NCBI RefSeq assembly: GCF_042682045.1
Contig: NZ_JBHUGS010000001.1
Coordinates: 558,001 to 622,000, forward strand
Direction of reading: 5' to 3'
Length of the DNA stretch: 64,000 nucleotides
DNA from: Sphingomonas_R arantia
GTDB lineage: Bacteria; Pseudomonadota; Alphaproteobacteria; Sphingomonadales; Sphingomonadaceae
Position numbers and translations under genes: made by a program. Of the stretch, positions 15,956-24,079 are shown in pieces (positions within the stretch are counted from its first letter, which is position 1; every line of letters begins with the position of its first letter). The notes under the pieces were generated by a model, which saw only the letters and a program-made list of their open reading frames with translations, was not told where the DNA came from and searched no databases.

Positions 15956-16088
15956 TCTCGGCTGCGCTCGACGGGGTCCCTCGACTTCGCTCGGGATGGA
16001 CGGTTTTGGGGGTGCGGGTGAACCTGCTGCGCGCGTGCTTCGATACGGGTCTTCGGCTTCGCTCAGCCTCTACTCAGCATGGGCGGTT
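15956..16088. repeat. Repeat families D and E in tandem
   Basis: Family D (15956-16003) has the pattern CTCGGCTGCGCTCGA, GGGGTCC, CTCGACTTCGCTCGGGAT and recurs at 20541-20589. Family E (about 16036-16088) contains CGATACGGGTCTTCGGCTTC and CTCTACTCAGCATGGGCGG; a degenerate inverse copy lies at 20405-20436. The E copy runs into the 3' end of the nucleotidyltransferase gene, whose last eight residues and stop are encoded within it. Confidence 0.75.
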
Positions 16089-16890
16089 TCGCGTGCTGGC
16101 TAACTGACCGGCTCGCGAAGATCGTTTCTGCGACCGCCAGCGTGCGGGGGTTGTCGACGTCGATGGCGACGGCGCCGTCGTCGAGGATGACGGCGCGGAT
16201 CGGGAAGCCGAAGCGGCGCGAGAAGCGGGCGAAGGCGCCGTCGATGGTGCCGAGCCCGAGGCGGAAGGCGATGAGGTTGTAGAGCCCGAGCGCGCGCAGG
16301 ATGCGGACCGGGTGCTTGGCGAACTGGCCGCCGGAGCGGAACACCTCGGCCACCGCGAGCGCCACGGGGCTGCCGATCCAGTAGGCGTTGCAGTTGGAAT
16401 AGCTGTCGTCGCGGAAGCGGTAGAAGCGGCGCTGGCCGTCGGGGTGCGCGGCGAGCACGGAGTCGCGGCGGGTGAAGGCGACCGCGACGGACTTGGCGCC
16501 TGCCGCATCGCCCGCCGTGCCGATCTGCTCGACCGCGGCGGGGGTGAGCAGGACGTTGTCGGCGGTGGTGACCAGGATCGGGAACGCCTGTCCGTCCAAT
16601 GCGGCGAACAGGCTGTCGACGAGGTTATGCTTCGCGCGGACCGCGACGAGGCGGCCTTCGTCGATCAGCGCGCGGGCGGCGGGGACCGCATCGAGCAGCG
16701 CTGGGTCGTTGATCGATACGATGATCCGCGCGATCGACGGGGTGTCGGCGAGTGCCACCAGGACATGCTCGATCATCAGGCGGCCGGCGACGGGGATGAG
16801 GCATTTGTCGGCGAGTCCGGCGGCGGCGGCGAGCGGGTCGATGCTGCCCTCGCGCCGACCGGCCATCACGATCGCGGTGGTGCTGCGCAT
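16063..16890 (-). CDS. NTP transferase (MobA/GlmU-like nucleotidyltransferase)
   Basis: The 275-residue protein opens with a sugar-nucleotidyltransferase-like loop, AIVMAGRREGSIDPLAAAAG, then KCLIPVAGRLMIEHVL, and has an acidic site in TTADNVLL. Such enzymes join an NTP to a phosphorylated sugar, cofactor or alcohol. The start ATG at 16890 overlaps the stop of the upstream ATP-grasp gene (TGATG), so they are co-translated. The C-terminal residues are encoded by a dispersed repeat, so the natural end may once have been different. The acceptor substrate is unknown; the neighbouring ATP-grasp and glycosyltransferase genes suggest surface or conjugate synthesis. Confidence 0.78.
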   Translation of the reverse strand: MRSTTAIVMAGRREGSIDPLAAAAGLADKCLIPVAGRLMIEHVLVALADTPSIARIIVSINDPALLDAVPAARALIDEGRLVAVRAKHNLVDSLFAALDGQAFPILVTTADNVLLTPAAVEQIGTAGDAAGAKSVAVAFTRRDSVLAAHPDGQRRFYRFRDDSYSNCNAYWIGSPVALAVAEVFRSGGQFAKHPVRILRALGLYNLIAFRLGLGTIDGAFARFSRRFGFPIRAVILDDGAVAIDVDNPRTLAVAETIFASRSVSQHAKPPMLSRG

Positions 16891-17981
16891 CAGGAGCCGG
16901 CGAAGGCGGGGACGCCGCCGGTTGCCGCGATCTGCCAGGCGGGGACGGTCTTCTTCAGCGACTTCGGCGGGATCAGGCCGTTGCGTTCGAGGCTTTCGGC
17001 GACGATCGTCTCGATCAGTTCGGCATGGCTCCAGCCGCCGAGCCATGCGGCCATCGCGATCGTCTTGCGCGACCACAGGTTGCAGTTGAGGTTGACCTCC
17101 ATGAACTGGATCGCGCCGGTCGTGGCGTCGATCCGGAATTCGAAGCGGCCATAGTCGAACGGCAGAAATTCGGGGATCAGCGCGTGCGTCGCCGCGTGGA
17201 TCTCGGCCAGCCGGGCGTGGTCGTTATAGGGCTGGATCGCGTAGGACTGCGGCTTGCCGGCCAGATCGCGCTTTTCGGCGTAGCTGCGGAGCTGGGCGGG
17301 ATCCTGCTGTTCGACGATCATGACGGGCAGGATGACGGGCTTGCCGCCGACGGTGATGACCGACACCTCGATATCATGGCCGGTGATGAACGGTTCGACG
17401 ATGGCGTCGTGACCCTCGGCGTGCAGCGTGGCGACGGCATCGCGCACGCCGGCCCAGTCGTGCGCGGAACGGATGCCCCAGCTGGCGGAGGATGCGTTGG
17501 GCTTGATCACCCAGCGGTCGGCGCGTGGGCAGCGTTGCGCATCAACGGGCGCGAGCCGGCGGTAGATCGCCCAGTCGGCCATGGCGAGGCCGCGGGCGCG
17601 CGCGACGGTCTTGGTCAGATGCTTGTCGTCGGACAGGCCGCGGATGATGGGCGAGCCGCCGAGATAGGGGATGCGCAGCCGGTTGCAGAGCAGTGGGAGC
17701 ATCATTTCGGAATTGAGGAAGCCGCCGCGGTTGAGCAGCGGGAAGACGAAATCGACGTCCGGCTTGTCGAACAGCACCTCGTAGCGGTCCGCGACGACGA
17801 GGTTCAGGCCGAGGCCGCACAGTACCTGCCGGATTTCGGCATGGTAGGTGGCGTGGGTGCCGTCCTGGCCGTCCGCATGGCCTTCCGACAGCGCATGCTT
17901 GGCGATGTAGAGGATGCGGAGGGCCTTCTTCGCCCGGTTGGGGATGGTGGACGGGCGGGCATCGATCAGGCGCTGGGTCAT
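16890..17981 (-). CDS. D-Ala-D-Ala ligase-like ATP-grasp protein
   Basis: The 363-residue protein has the ATP-grasp layout of D-alanine-D-alanine ligases: KPNASSASWGIR (phosphate-binding loop), VEPFITGHDIEVSV, and a metal-binding C-terminal segment FEFRIDATTGAIQFMEVNLN. EVNLNCN replaces the usual EVNTxPG, and the protein lacks the standard Ddl ending, so it probably ligates something other than two D-alanines. Its stop overlaps the nucleotidyltransferase start. The next gene upstream, 66 bases away, is another ATP-grasp. Substrates are unknown. Confidence 0.82.
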   Translation of the reverse strand: MTQRLIDARPSTIPNRAKKALRILYIAKHALSEGHADGQDGTHATYHAEIRQVLCGLGLNLVVADRYEVLFDKPDVDFVFPLLNRGGFLNSEMMLPLLCNRLRIPYLGGSPIIRGLSDDKHLTKTVARARGLAMADWAIYRRLAPVDAQRCPRADRWVIKPNASSASWGIRSAHDWAGVRDAVATLHAEGHDAIVEPFITGHDIEVSVITVGGKPVILPVMIVEQQDPAQLRSYAEKRDLAGKPQSYAIQPYNDHARLAEIHAATHALIPEFLPFDYGRFEFRIDATTGAIQFMEVNLNCNLWSRKTIAMAAWLGGWSHAELIETIVAESLERNGLIPPKSLKKTVPAWQIAATGGVPAFAGS

Positions 17982-18047
17982 CCGGCGGGGGTAACGGCCC
18001 CGTGCGACGCTTTTCTGGCAGGCGGGTGACAGTCCTGCGTAAGCCGT

Positions 18048-19238
18048 TCAGCGGTGGGCGGCGCGGGCCAGGTGGTGGGCGAGCAGGATGCCGTAGCGCC
18101 CTTCGCCCAGCCCGCGGCGGGAGGCGCGTTGCGGCATGAGCACGCCGGGCTTGCCGTTGCCCTCGATCAGGATCGGGCCGTCCGCGGCGAACCCGACGTC
18201 CCAGCCGATCAGCGCATAGTCGGCAAAGGCGCGGGCGTGCGCGTCGGCCACCAGCGCGCGGGCGGCGGCCCAGTCGGGCAGGCCCAGGCCGGGGATCGCG
18301 ACGCCGGTGACCGGGTGGAGCGGATAGTCGCCGCCGCCATAGCCCTTGCACGCCAGGCCCAGCGTGCCGTCGTCGATGTCGATGGGGCTGAGCAGGCCGC
18401 CGGCCTTCATATTGTCGACCATCGCCGCAGGATCGGACGGCACGCGCAGGACCGCGCTGGCGAGTTCGGGGACGCCCCGTTCGTCCAGGATCGTCGTCAT
18501 GCGGGCGGTGGGGAGGGCGTTGAGCGCGAGCTGGTTCAGCGCGGCGTGGGGGATGATGCGGTGCTGGAGCAGCCAGGCGTGGCGGCGCTTGCCGAAGTGG
18601 GTGTGGAGCCAGGCGGCAAGTTCGGTGGTGTCGTCGGGTGCGCCGTCGACGAAGGCCACGCCGGCGCCGCCCTCGCCGCGGGCGGGTTTCAGCAGCAACG
18701 GGTGACCGGCGGGGGAGGCTTGGACCGTAACCTTGCCGTCGACGATGGCGGCGACGACCGCGGGGTGGCGCAGGTCGTGCGCGGCGCAGCGGGCGTAGAA
18801 GGCGATCTTGTCGGCCAGGACGCAGCCGGGGGCCCAGGCGAGCGGGTTGATGTGGCGGTTGAGGTCGGCGTCCTCGAACCGGCGGATGTAGCCGTCGAGC
18901 TGGTCGGCGAGGTCGATGCGGAACAGCGCGATGTCGTTGGGGTCGGCGAAGGTGGCGTGGGCGATGGCGGTGGCTTTGGCGGTCCAGCGGGCGTCGAGGC
19001 CGTAGCGCTTGCGGACGGCGCGGGCGCGGAGCGGGATCCAGGCGTGGAACGCTGCGCCGGTCAGCAGGTCGAGCGCTGCGCGGAGCGGTCCGCGGGTGCG
19101 GGCGCGGTGGGCGTAGTGCGCGGCGAGGAAGTGGCCGGAGACGGGCGTGCGCATGCCGGGGAACAGCGGGAACGCCTTCTTCGCGCGGTACCAGAGTTCG
19201 GTTGTGGACAGCATCGCGCCCACGCTTTGTCCGCGCAT
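18048..19238 (-). CDS. Sugar-transfer-associated ATP-grasp domain protein
   Basis: The 396-residue protein matches the ATPgrasp_ST type: a basic helical N-terminal part, then LLLKPARGEGGAGVAFV (nucleotide loop) and the C-terminal WDVGFAADGPILIEGNGKPG with the acidic metal-binding residues. Such proteins occur in capsule or exopolysaccharide loci, where their reaction is not well defined. An internal ATG at 19214 (MLSTTELWYRAKK) is a plausible alternative start; neither has a strong ribosome-binding site. It is transcribed toward the D-Ala-ligase-like gene and divergently from a glycosyltransferase 56 bases away. Confidence 0.82.
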   Translation of the reverse strand: MRGQSVGAMLSTTELWYRAKKAFPLFPGMRTPVSGHFLAAHYAHRARTRGPLRAALDLLTGAAFHAWIPLRARAVRKRYGLDARWTAKATAIAHATFADPNDIALFRIDLADQLDGYIRRFEDADLNRHINPLAWAPGCVLADKIAFYARCAAHDLRHPAVVAAIVDGKVTVQASPAGHPLLLKPARGEGGAGVAFVDGAPDDTTELAAWLHTHFGKRRHAWLLQHRIIPHAALNQLALNALPTARMTTILDERGVPELASAVLRVPSDPAAMVDNMKAGGLLSPIDIDDGTLGLACKGYGGGDYPLHPVTGVAIPGLGLPDWAAARALVADAHARAFADYALIGWDVGFAADGPILIEGNGKPGVLMPQRASRRGLGEGRYGILLAHHLARAAHR

Positions 19239-19294
19239 GTTACGCGGTGATGGCAGCGCGCGTGATTGTCATATCGGCGCGGTACCGGGTTCCC

Positions 19295-20413
19295 ATGCGG
19301 ATCGCGATCTACGTCCATGACATGCGCGCCAGCGGCGTGGTGCGCGCGATGATCGCGCTGGCGAGGGCGCTGGCGGAGGCGGGCGACGATGCGGTGCTGG
19401 TCGCGGGATCGTCGGCCGGGTGGTTCGGCGCGGCGGATGTGGCGCCGGCGCGGTTCGTGGCAGCGACCGAGCGCCAAGCGGAGTCGCGCGGGCAGTTGCG
19501 CGGGGTGCCGGCGCTGCGCCGGGCGATCCGCGCGATCGCGCCGGACGTGGTGCTGTCGGGTGGGAACCATGGGCATGTGAGCTTGTGGGCGGCGACGCGG
19601 GGCCTGGGCATTCCGCGGGTGTTCGTGTTCAGCAACCCAATGGAGCGGGCGGGGCAGCCGATCCGGAACCGCTGGCGGATGGCCAAGAGTGCGACGCTGA
19701 TCGCGGCGTCGGCGCGGTCGGTGGTGGTGGGGCGGAACCTGGCGGACGACGCTGCTTTCTCGCGCGGGATCGCGGCGGGGCGCGTCGTGCTGATCCGTAA
19801 CGGGATCGCGCGGGCCGGGGTGGCGGCGTCTCCGGTTCCTGCGGCGATGGTCGATGCGGTGCCGACCGTGCTGGCGGTCGGGCGGCTGACGAAGCAGAAG
19901 AATTATGAGGGGCTGATCGCGGCGATCGCCGCCGCGAACCGGGTGCGGCCGATGCGGCTGGTGGTGCTGGGCGGTGGCGATGCTGCGTATCGCGACGGCT
20001 TGGCTGCGCAAGCGGCGGCGCTGGGGGTCGGCGACCGGGTGCTGTTCGCCGGGGTGACGGACGATGTCTATCCGTGGCTGCGCGCGGCGCGGGTGTTCGC
20101 GATCGCATCCTGGTGGGAGGGTTCGTCGATCGCGCTGCTGGAAGCGGTCGATGCCGGCGTGCCGATCGTCGCCAGCACGACGGCGGGCGATGCCGTGGAG
20201 GTGCTGGACGGCGGGCGTTACGGGCTGATCGTCGCACCGGACGACGCGGAGGGGTTTGCCGCGGCGTTGTTGCGGCAGGTGGGGGACGATCCGGTGCGGC
20301 CGGGGGATCGGATTTTAGCGTACGATGCGGGTGCGATGATGCGGGCGTATCGGGCGTTGTTGGTTGGGGTGGTTGAGGGGGCGCCGGTTCGGACACCCAC
20401 CCGTTCATCCTGA
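19295..20413 (+). CDS. Glycosyltransferase family 4 protein
   Basis: The 372-residue protein has the GT-B fold: an N-terminal Rossmann half starting MRIAIYVHDMRASG and a C-terminal donor half with TVLAVGRLTKQKNYEGLI, RVLFAGVTDDVYPWL and the nucleotide-sugar-binding SWWEGSSIALLEA (the EX7E-like region). It would transfer a sugar from a nucleotide sugar at the cytoplasmic membrane face. The frame extends upstream, but MRIAIYVHD is the typical GT4 start. Being divergent from the ATP-grasp/nucleotidyltransferase genes it probably shares their regulation and pathway. The sugar and acceptor are unknown. Confidence 0.9.
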   Translation: MRIAIYVHDMRASGVVRAMIALARALAEAGDDAVLVAGSSAGWFGAADVAPARFVAATERQAESRGQLRGVPALRRAIRAIAPDVVLSGGNHGHVSLWAATRGLGIPRVFVFSNPMERAGQPIRNRWRMAKSATLIAASARSVVVGRNLADDAAFSRGIAAGRVVLIRNGIARAGVAASPVPAAMVDAVPTVLAVGRLTKQKNYEGLIAAIAAANRVRPMRLVVLGGGDAAYRDGLAAQAAALGVGDRVLFAGVTDDVYPWLRAARVFAIASWWEGSSIALLEAVDAGVPIVASTTAGDAVEVLDGGRYGLIVAPDDAEGFAAALLRQVGDDPVRPGDRILAYDAGAMMRAYRALLVGVVEGAPVRTPTRSS

Positions 20414-20589
20414 GTAGAGTCTAAGGCCCGTATCGCTGTGGCCTACTGACCTAGCGAGGGTCCGCCCGCTGCCCCGTTTGGTGTGCGGTCCTATTGGGTT
20501 TCACTGCATGATGACCGGTGCAGGAAACCGCGCTGTCGGCTTCTCGGCTGCGCTCGAAGGGGTCCCTCGACTTCGCTCGGGATAAGCGG
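20405..20589. repeat. Repeat families E (inverse, degenerate) and D (copy 2)
   Basis: An inverse, shortened family E copy (CCTGAGTAGAG to GCCCGTATCG) lies at 20405-20436, overlapping the end of the glycosyltransferase gene. A good family D copy lies at 20541-20589. Together with 15956-16088 they bracket the nucleotidyltransferase/ATP-grasp/glycosyltransferase cluster on both sides. No transposase is present. Confidence 0.7.
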
Positions 20590-20598
20590 TGTTTGAAA

Positions 20599-21783
20599 CT
20601 ACACCTCCACCGCGAACGCGGTCGCTTCTCCGCCGCCGATGCACAGCGCCGCGACGCCTTTCTTCAGGCCACGGGCAGTGAGGGCGGCGATGAGCGTGGC
20701 GATGATGCGCGCGCCGGACGCGCCGATCGGGTGGCCGAGGGCGGTGGCGCCGCCGTTGACGTTGAGGCGGTCCTCCGGGATGCCGAGGTCGCGGGCGGCG
20801 ATCATGGCGACGACCGCGAACGCCTCGTTCACCTCGAACAGGTCAACGTCGTCGACCGACCAGCCGGCCTTGGCGAGGACCTTGCGGATCGCGTCGACGG
20901 GGGCGGTGGTGAACAGAGCCGGCGCGTGGGCGTGGGCGGCGTGAGCCACAACGCGGGCGGCGACGGGCAGTCCGAGTTCGGCCGCGACGCTGGCGCGTGT
21001 CATGACGAGGGCGGCGGCACCGTCGGAGATTGACGAGGCGTTGGCGGCGGTGATCGTGCCGTCCTTGCTGAACGCGGGTTTCAGCGTCGGGATCTTGTCC
21101 GGCCGGGCGTTACCGGGCTGTTCGTCCTCCGTGATCGTGTCGGTGCCGCGGCGGCCGGTGACCTCGACCGCGACGATCTCGCCCGCGAACGCGCCGTCGG
21201 CGATGGCGGTGGTGGCGCGGTCGAGCGAGCGGAGCGCGTAGGCGTCCTGTTCGGCGCGGGTGAACTGGTAGGATTGTGCGCTGTCCTCGGCGAAATGCCC
21301 CATCAGCTTGCCGGGGTCGTAGGCGTCCTCGAGCCCGTCGAGATACATCGAATCCTGGACCGACTGGTGGCCGATCCGCGCGCCGCCGCGCATCTTCTGC
21401 AGCAGGTAGGGGGCGTTGGACATGCTCTCCATCCCGCCCGCGACGACGATGTCGGCGGAGCCCGCGGCGAGCGTGTCGTGCGCCAGGATCGCGGCCTGCA
21501 TGCCCGAGCCGCACATCTTGTTGACAGTGACCGCTTCGACCGAGTCGGGCAAGCCGGCGCCGAGGGCGGCCTGGCGTGCGGGGGCCTGGCCGAGGCCGGC
21601 GGGCAGAACGCAGCCCATCATGATCTGGTCGATGCGGGCGGGGTCGACGCCGGCGCGCTCGACCGCGGCGCGGACCGCGGTGGCGCCGAGCACGGTCGCC
21701 TTCACCGCCGACAGCGCGCCCTGGAAGCCGCCCATCGGAGTGCGGGCGTAGCTGACGATCACGACGGGGTCGGTGGCGGGCAT
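20599..21783 (-). CDS. Acetyl-CoA C-acyltransferase (thiolase)
   Basis: The 394-residue protein has the three thiolase catalytic elements: the acyl-accepting cysteine in NKMCGSGMQA (about residue 88), the histidine in GHPIGASGAR, and the proton-donor cysteine in LCIGGGEATA. It either condenses two acetyl-CoA (biosynthetic, toward acetoacetyl-CoA and polyhydroxyalkanoate) or cleaves 3-ketoacyl-CoA. The length and the CGSGM motif favour the acetoacetyl-CoA thiolase branch. It is monocistronic here, with repeats on both sides. Confidence 0.93.
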   Translation of the reverse strand: MPATDPVVIVSYARTPMGGFQGALSAVKATVLGATAVRAAVERAGVDPARIDQIMMGCVLPAGLGQAPARQAALGAGLPDSVEAVTVNKMCGSGMQAAILAHDTLAAGSADIVVAGGMESMSNAPYLLQKMRGGARIGHQSVQDSMYLDGLEDAYDPGKLMGHFAEDSAQSYQFTRAEQDAYALRSLDRATTAIADGAFAGEIVAVEVTGRRGTDTITEDEQPGNARPDKIPTLKPAFSKDGTITAANASSISDGAAALVMTRASVAAELGLPVAARVVAHAAHAHAPALFTTAPVDAIRKVLAKAGWSVDDVDLFEVNEAFAVVAMIAARDLGIPEDRLNVNGGATALGHPIGASGARIIATLIAALTARGLKKGVAALCIGGGEATAFAVEV

Positions 21784-21840
21784 GGCGGGTGATCCTCTGA
21801 TTGTGTTTTTGCGGATATAGGGGCTGGTCGTGACGCTATC

Positions 21841-21948
21841 AGCCCCTCTCCTTCAGGGTTGGGGTGGGGGCGACAGCCGATCACCCGCAGCGTTGTGGCT
21901 TTGACGAGGTCAGCCCCACCCCAACCCCTCCCCTGAAGGAGAGGGGCG
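21841..21948. repeat. Pair of inverted family-A repeats (BIME-like)
   Basis: A minus-oriented, imperfect copy (AGCCCCTCTCCTTCAGGGTT onward, 21841-21871) is followed about 30 bases later by a plus-oriented copy (21901-21948) that differs from the element at 997-1044 in only two positions. The head-to-head arrangement resembles bacterial interspersed mosaic elements. It fills the gap between gamma-glutamyltransferase and thiolase, both on the minus strand. Confidence 0.8.
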
Positions 21949-21960
21949 AAGAAGTATAAG

Positions 21961-23694
21961 TCAGAACCCCTTGGCCACCCCGTCGCGCCTTGGATCCGCA
22001 CCACCTTCGTATCCAGCCCCACGGCGCAGGATGATGTGGACGCCGCTGTTCTCGCGGTCGTCGGGGCGGAGGGTGATGCCGCGGGCGGCCAGGCCGGCGA
22101 CGGTGGCGGGGGCGAACATCGCGGTGTCGCCGGAGAAGCGGTCGCCGCGGGCGACGAGGTTGGGGAGCGCGGCGGCGGCCTGTGCGCGGAGCTTCCAGTC
22201 GAGCAGTCCGACGATCGCCTTCAGATTATAGGCCTGGATCGCGGGGCCGCCGGGGGAGCCGGCCGCGGCGACGAAGGCGCGTTGCCGGTCGAGGATGATG
22301 GTGGGGGCCATCGAGGAGCGCGGGCGCTTGCCGCCGGCGACCGCGTTGGCGGCGGGGGTGCCGTCCGGGCTCAAGGGTGCGAAGCTGAAATCGGTCAGCT
22401 GGTTGTTGAGGAAGAAGCCGCCGACCATGCGACCAGAGCCGAAGATGCTTTCGACCGTCGTGGTCATCGACACGACGTTGCCGGCCGCATCGGCGATGAC
22501 GAAATGCGTTGTGCCGCCCGGTTCGGCGGTGGCGTCAACACCGGGCGCGGGGGCGGCGGCGGGCTGGCCGTGGTCGGGCGCGGGGCCGGCGACGGTGCCG
22601 ATCAAGGCGGCGCGTTTCGCCAGATAGTCGGGTGCGAGCAGGCCGGCGACCGGCACGCGGACGAAGGCGGGATCGCCGACGAAATAGTCGCGGTCGGCGT
22701 AGGCGAGCCGGCTGGCCTGCGCGATCTGGAACCAGCCCTGCGGATCGGCGGGGGTGCGGCGGTCGATGTCCGTCGTCGCGACGATGCCCAGCGCCTCCTG
22801 CAACCCGATGCCGCCCGATTCGGTGGCGGCGGTGCAGACGATGTGGACGCGGTAGGGGCGGCAGAGTGCCTCGGTGCGGCGCGGGCGGTAGGATTTGAGG
22901 TCCGCGAGCGTCATCGCGCCGGGCCGTGCGCCCTCATGCGTGCGGGCGACGATGGCGGCGGCGATCGGGCCGTCGAGCAGCCCGGCGGGTCCTTCCGCGG
23001 CGATCCGGCGGAGCGTGGCGGCATAAGACGGGTTGCGGAGCGTGTCGCCGGCGGCATAGCGCGTGCCGTCGGGCTTGGTGAAATAGGCGACCGCGTCGGG
23101 CGCGGCGGCTTGCGGTGCGCGGCCGTTGATAGCGGCACCCATGCGCGGGGGGACGACGAAGCCGTCGGTGGCCAGCCGGGCTGCGCGGGCGAACAGCGAG
23201 GGCCAGGGGCGCTTGCCGTGGTCCGCCTGCGCCATTGCCAGCATCGCGATCGCGCCGGGGACGCCGGTGGAGCGGCCCGACAGCAACGCCGAGCGGAACG
23301 GTTCGGGGCGGCCGTCCGCCTCGCTGAACAGGGCGGGGGTGGCGGCGGCGGGGGCGGTTTCGCGGCCGTCATAGGCGGTCACTTTGCGGGTCTTGGCGTC
23401 GTAATAGACCATGAACGCGCCGCCGCCGAGGCCGGAGCTTTGCGGTTCGACGAGGCCGAGCACCGCCTGCACCGCGACCGCCGCGTCGACCGCGCTGCCG
23501 CCGGCGCGCAGCACCTCCAGCCCCGCATCGACCGCCATCGGGTTGGCGGCGGCGACCATGGCATGGGGGGCGAGGGTGGTGTCGCCGGCGTTCGGGGCGG
23601 CGGGGGCTGCGACCGGTGCCGGGGTCGGTGCCGGAAGGTTTACCGTGCAGGCGGACAGCAGGAGGGCGACGGCGGGCAGGGCTTTCAGGATCAT
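21961..23694 (-). CDS. ggt: Gamma-glutamyltransferase (lipoprotein)
   Basis: The 577-residue proenzyme hydrolyses glutathione and transfers gamma-glutamyl groups in the periplasm. The nucleophilic threonine that follows self-cleavage is in GGTTHFVIADAAGN (about two-thirds along the chain), with the large-subunit region GGGAFMVYYDA and the later GSPGGPAI oxyanion segment also present. The N-terminus MILKALPAVALLLSAC has a lipobox, so an outer- or inner-membrane lipoprotein is likely. I chose the ATG at 23694 because it starts the signal peptide; the frame is open further upstream without family support. Confidence 0.93.
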   Translation of the reverse strand: MILKALPAVALLLSACTVNLPAPTPAPVAAPAAPNAGDTTLAPHAMVAAANPMAVDAGLEVLRAGGSAVDAAVAVQAVLGLVEPQSSGLGGGAFMVYYDAKTRKVTAYDGRETAPAAATPALFSEADGRPEPFRSALLSGRSTGVPGAIAMLAMAQADHGKRPWPSLFARAARLATDGFVVPPRMGAAINGRAPQAAAPDAVAYFTKPDGTRYAAGDTLRNPSYAATLRRIAAEGPAGLLDGPIAAAIVARTHEGARPGAMTLADLKSYRPRRTEALCRPYRVHIVCTAATESGGIGLQEALGIVATTDIDRRTPADPQGWFQIAQASRLAYADRDYFVGDPAFVRVPVAGLLAPDYLAKRAALIGTVAGPAPDHGQPAAAPAPGVDATAEPGGTTHFVIADAAGNVVSMTTTVESIFGSGRMVGGFFLNNQLTDFSFAPLSPDGTPAANAVAGGKRPRSSMAPTIILDRQRAFVAAAGSPGGPAIQAYNLKAIVGLLDWKLRAQAAAALPNLVARGDRFSGDTAMFAPATVAGLAARGITLRPDDRENSGVHIILRRGAGYEGGADPRRDGVAKGF

Positions 23695-23800
23695 GCCGCA
23701 ACGATAGTGCGAAGCCCGAAAAGGTCCACCGCGTTGCAGCATGCCGGAACCGAACCGCGGGTTCGACGCTTTAAAAGCCAGCAATACGGAGAGAATGAGC

Positions 23801-24007
23801 ATGTTCGGGAAGATCATCGGAGCATTGGTGGGCCGCGAAATGGATCGGCGCGACGGCAGCGGCGGCACCAAGGGTGCGCTGCTCGGCATGATCGCCGGCA
23901 GCGGTCTGCGCCGGATGGGTCCGCTCGGCATGTTGCTGGGTGGCGGGTACGTCGCGAAGAAGGCGTATGACCGGCGCAAGGCGTCGCGCGGGCCGCGCAG
24001 CTACTGA
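23801..24007 (+). CDS. Small glycine-rich protein of unknown function
   Basis: The 68-residue product MFGKIIGALVGREMDRRDGS continues with glycine-rich turns (GALLGMIAGSGLRRMGPLGMLLGGGY) and a basic tail. The glycine-zipper-like middle may insert in a membrane. The ATG at 23801 has GGAGAG seven bases upstream; an ATG six bases earlier is too close to that site. A strong intrinsic terminator follows directly, so this is a single-gene transcript, divergent from ggt. Small proteins of this type are conserved in sphingomonads but uncharacterised. Confidence 0.75.
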   Translation: MFGKIIGALVGREMDRRDGSGGTKGALLGMIAGSGLRRMGPLGMLLGGGYVAKKAYDRRKASRGPRSY

Positions 24008-24032
24008 GGCTGGCGGACCTTCGGGTTCAAGG

Positions 24033-24075
24033 AAAGGGGACCGCGGCGCGAGGGCGTTGCGGTCCCCTTTTTCTT
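24033..24075 (+). terminator. Intrinsic terminator
   Basis: AAAGGGGACCGC (24033-24044) pairs with GCGGTCCCCTTT (24059-24070) as a perfect 12-bp stem with a 14-base loop, followed by TTCTT. It ends the small-gene transcript on the plus strand. The A/T-flanked stem could also stop the convergent DUF2585 transcript. Confidence 0.85.
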
Positions 24076-24079
24076 AGGG

